Below, one piece after another: positions 12,421 to 14,432 of a stretch of 14,432 bases of DNA. This DNA comes from Vermiphilus sp. (GTDB lineage: Bacteria; Ratteibacteria; UBA8468; B48-G9; JAFGKM01). How positions within the stretch are numbered: position 1 is the stretch's first letter; each line of letters opens with the position of its first letter. Under the pieces are notes generated by a model. That model did not search any database. It was not told the origin of the DNA and worked only from the letters and a program-made list of their open reading frames with translations. A program made the position numbers and the translations under genes. The stretch spans positions 1 through 14,432 of the forward strand of contig DYKC01000010.1 of assembly GCA_020722825.1 (NCBI GenBank). Reading direction: 5' to 3'.

Positions 12421-14432
12421 TTAGAGTTTCTTCACCACCTTTGTTTTGATGTATGATTGTATTATATCCCCGATCTGAAAATCGGTAAATTTGTCAATCT
12501 GTATACCGCATTCTGTGTTTTCTTTAACTTCTTTCACCGTTTCCTTGAATCTCTTCAGGTTTAAAATGGTTCCCTGGAAAATGATACTACCACCCCTTAT
12601 TACCTTAGCCACAGAGTTTCTTATCATCTTGCCGTTGAGCACAAAGCAGCCTGCAATGGTTGACTTGTCTGAAAGGTGGAATACCTTCTTGACAGACGCC
12701 TGTCCGGAGAGAATCTCCTGTTCAGTTGGTTCAAGCATCCCTTCAACAGCTTTAGCTATATCTTCAGCCAGTTCATAGATAATTTTGTACGTTCTGATCT
12801 CAACACCTTCTTTTTCAGCCATTTCTTCTACCTGTTGTGTTAATGGAACGTTAAATCCCACTATAACGGCATTTGAAGCAGATGCCAGAAGAACATCCGA
12901 TTCTGAAATTGCTCCTGTTTCGGAATGTATGATAGAAACCTTTACTTCACTGTCAGGTATCTTGTCTATAATATTTTTTATGGCATCCACACTCCCGACA
13001 TAGTCGGTTTTTATTATCAGATTAAGTTTTTTAACCTCTCCTTTCTGGATTTCTTTATAGATATCCTCCAGTGTTACCTTCTTTACACCTGTTTCTTTCT
13101 GGATATGTCCGGTAACCCTTTCCTCCAACAACTGTCTTGCTACTTTTTCCGATTTAACAACCTGAAATTTTTCTCCCGGAACGGCAACACCATTGGCTCC
13201 AAGTATCTCTACAGGAGTGGAAGGACCTGCGATATCTATCTTTCTATTCCAATCGTCTATAATCGCTCTGACCTTGCCCCGGACCTCTCCGGTTATGAAT
13301 ATATCACCGGTTTTTAACATCCCTTCCCTTACAAGAACATTGATAATGGGCCCTCTTGCCCTGTCAATAAAAGATTCTATAACAACCCCTTCGGCTTCAC
13401 CTTCAGGACTTGCCTTTAATTCAAGCATTTCCCCCATCAGAACCAGCATTTCAAGAAGTTCATTAATGCCTGCACCTGTTAATCCAGAAACGTTAACAAA
13501 AACTGTATCGCCTCCCCATTCTTCAGGCACAAGTGCATATTCTGTCAGTTGTTTCTTAACCCTGTCAAGATTCAGGTTTGGTTTGTCAATCTTGTTAATG
13601 GCAACTACTATGGGAACGTTAGCCGATTTTGCGTGATTTATAGCCTCCACTGTCTGAGGCTTTACCCCTTCGTCAGCAGCAACAACCAGTACTACTATAT
13701 CCGTAATAAGTGCTCCTCTTGCTCGCATCGCTGTAAAAGACTCATGTCCCGGAGTATCAAGAAAAACAATTGAACCTTTTTCCCCCAATTCTACTTTATA
13801 CGCACCGATTTTTTGTGTAATCAGCCCATGCTCTTTTTCTGCCACCCGACTTTTACGGATAGTGTCAAGTATAGTTGTTTTCCCGTGGTCAACATGACCC
13901 ATAATTGTTACCACAGGCGCCCTTGGTATAAGAAGTTTTTTCTCCTCTTTAGAGACTTTTTTCTCAATCATGGATTCTGGTTTCTGAAATTCAACTGTGA
14001 AACCGTTAGATTCACAAACCTTTTTCAGGTTTTCTTTTCCCGGCGACTGATTGAGGGTTACCATAAAACCGAGAGAGAAGAAATATTTTATTATATCAGC
14101 GGATGGGATTCCTGTTTTTTCGGAGAGTTGTTTAACATTTTCTGTTCCCTCCAGTAAAATCTTTTTTTGAGGGAGTGTCTCAGGTTTTACTACTTCTTTT
14201 TTCTCCTCAGTCACAACTGCCTGTTTTTTCTTTACAGGAGGCTTCTTATGAACCTTTGGTGTATGTTTAGCAGGAGTTTCCTTCTTTTCTGCCTTTTTTC
14301 TGACGGTCTTTTTTCCCGTCTTCACGGGTTTTTCTTTTGCCTCTTTCTTTGCGGCAACCTGCTTTTTCTCTGCTTTTTCAACTGCCTTTTTCTTCTCAGA
14401 CTTCTTTTTGTCTGCCTTCTCTTCTTCTATTT
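12421..14432 (-). CDS. infB: Translation initiation factor IF-2, 5' end outside window
   Basis: GTPase that brings initiator fMet-tRNA to the ribosome and drives subunit joining. The frame is open to the window edge, so the GTG at 14325 is probably not the start; 35 further Lys/Glu/Ala-rich codons lie upstream of it. Counting from that GTG: low-complexity basic linker (1-55); IF2_N domain (about 56-114); G domain with GHVDHGKT (143-150), DTPGH (190-194), NKID (244-247) and VSG (279-281, VSA in most); then domain II (from about 310, ESFIDRARGP), domain III (GSVDAI) and the fMet-tRNA-binding C-terminal domain ending near the stop. Switch I reads EHGLITQKIGAY (165-176), unlike the usual EAGGITQHIGAY. 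At least 669 residues are visible. The HIT gene follows 2 bases after its stop; no rbfA is seen. Confidence 0.97.
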   Translation of the reverse strand, partial: IEEEKADKKKSEKKKAVEKAEKKQVAAKKEAKEKPVKTGKKTVRKKAEKKETPAKHTPKVHKKPPVKKKQAVVTEEKKEVVKPETLPQKKILLEGTENVKQLSEKTGIPSADIIKYFFSLGFMVTLNQSPGKENLKKVCESNGFTVEFQKPESMIEKKVSKEEKKLLIPRAPVVTIMGHVDHGKTTILDTIRKSRVAEKEHGLITQKIGAYKVELGEKGSIVFLDTPGHESFTAMRARGALITDIVVLVVAADEGVKPQTVEAINHAKSANVPIVVAINKIDKPNLNLDRVKKQLTEYALVPEEWGGDTVFVNVSGLTGAGINELLEMLVLMGEMLELKASPEGEAEGVVIESFIDRARGPIINVLVREGMLKTGDIFITGEVRGKVRAIIDDWNRKIDIAGPSTPVEILGANGVAVPGEKFQVVKSEKVARQLLEERVTGHIQKETGVKKVTLEDIYKEIQKGEVKKLNLIIKTDYVGSVDAIKNIIDKIPDSEVKVSIIHSETGAISESDVLLASASNAVIVGFNVPLTQQVEEMAEKEGVEIRTYKIIYELAEDIAKAVEGMLEPTEQEILSGQASVKKVFHLSDKSTIAGCFVLNGKMIRNSVAKVIRGGSIIFQGTILNLKRFKETVKEVKENTECGIQIDKFTDFQIGDIIQSYIKTKVVKKL

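Noticed and set aside
12785..13636. Several plus-strand open frames opposite infB
   Set aside because: The minus strand encodes a well-conserved IF-2 throughout; the plus-strand products have Ser/Phe/Ile-rich composition expected from antisense of coding DNA.

Overview
The window is a compact run of 15 genes, all on the minus strand, so transcription runs from high to low coordinates. In that order they are: infB (5' end beyond the window), a HIT-family protein, kdsA, kdsD, kdsC, an lptC-like gene, a spoIID-like gene, hpf, ptsN, ptsI, a bifunctional phosphoglucose/phosphomannose isomerase, metK, ahcY, coaE and rho. I see no RNA genes, mobile elements or CRISPR. The longest stretch without a gene is about 150 bases, between hpf and ptsN.

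The organism looks like a diderm (LPS-making) bacterium of moderately low GC with K/E/I-rich proteins, probably an uncultured lineage. Three consecutive Kdo genes plus an LptC-like protein imply an outer membrane. A SpoIID-like secreted protein, a C-terminally short (Thermotoga/archaeal-type) SAH hydrolase and a bifunctional PGI/PMI of the kind common in archaea and deep-branching bacteria argue against an ordinary proteobacterium. Omnitrophota or a related candidate phylum would fit, but that is a guess from gene content and order, not a phylogenetic result.

Layout (high to low coordinates). 14432-12421: translation initiation factor IF-2. 12418-12080: HIT hydrolase. 12038-9717: Kdo synthesis, with kdsA making Kdo8P from arabinose-5-P and PEP, kdsD making arabinose-5-P, and kdsC dephosphorylating Kdo8P. 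9762-8220: envelope proteins LptC-like and SpoIID-like. 8110-5452: hibernation factor hpf, then EIIA-Ntr-like ptsN and enzyme I ptsI. 5398-3228: PGI/PMI and metK, joined by an ATGA overlap. 3146-1896: ahcY, the other half of a SAM/SAH cycle. 1914-11: coaE and rho, overlapping head to tail.

Most junctions overlap or are only a few bases apart, suggesting one or a few long transcripts. The best places for internal promoters or RNA-level control are the spoIID/hpf gap (8111-8219), the hpf/ptsN gap (7667-7816) and the metK/ahcY gap (3147-3227). The order kdsD-kdsC-lptC-...-hpf-ptsN is the same as in enterobacteria, except that lptA-lptB-rpoN is replaced here by a single spoIID-like gene, and full-length ptsI follows ptsN in place of rapZ-npr. 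I found no obvious new multi-gene system. The most interesting points are the SpoIID insertion in the LPS block, an IF-2 with an altered switch I, a Rho with changed nucleotide/bicyclomycin-pocket residues, a PTS without HPr in sight, and the structured leader before ptsN.
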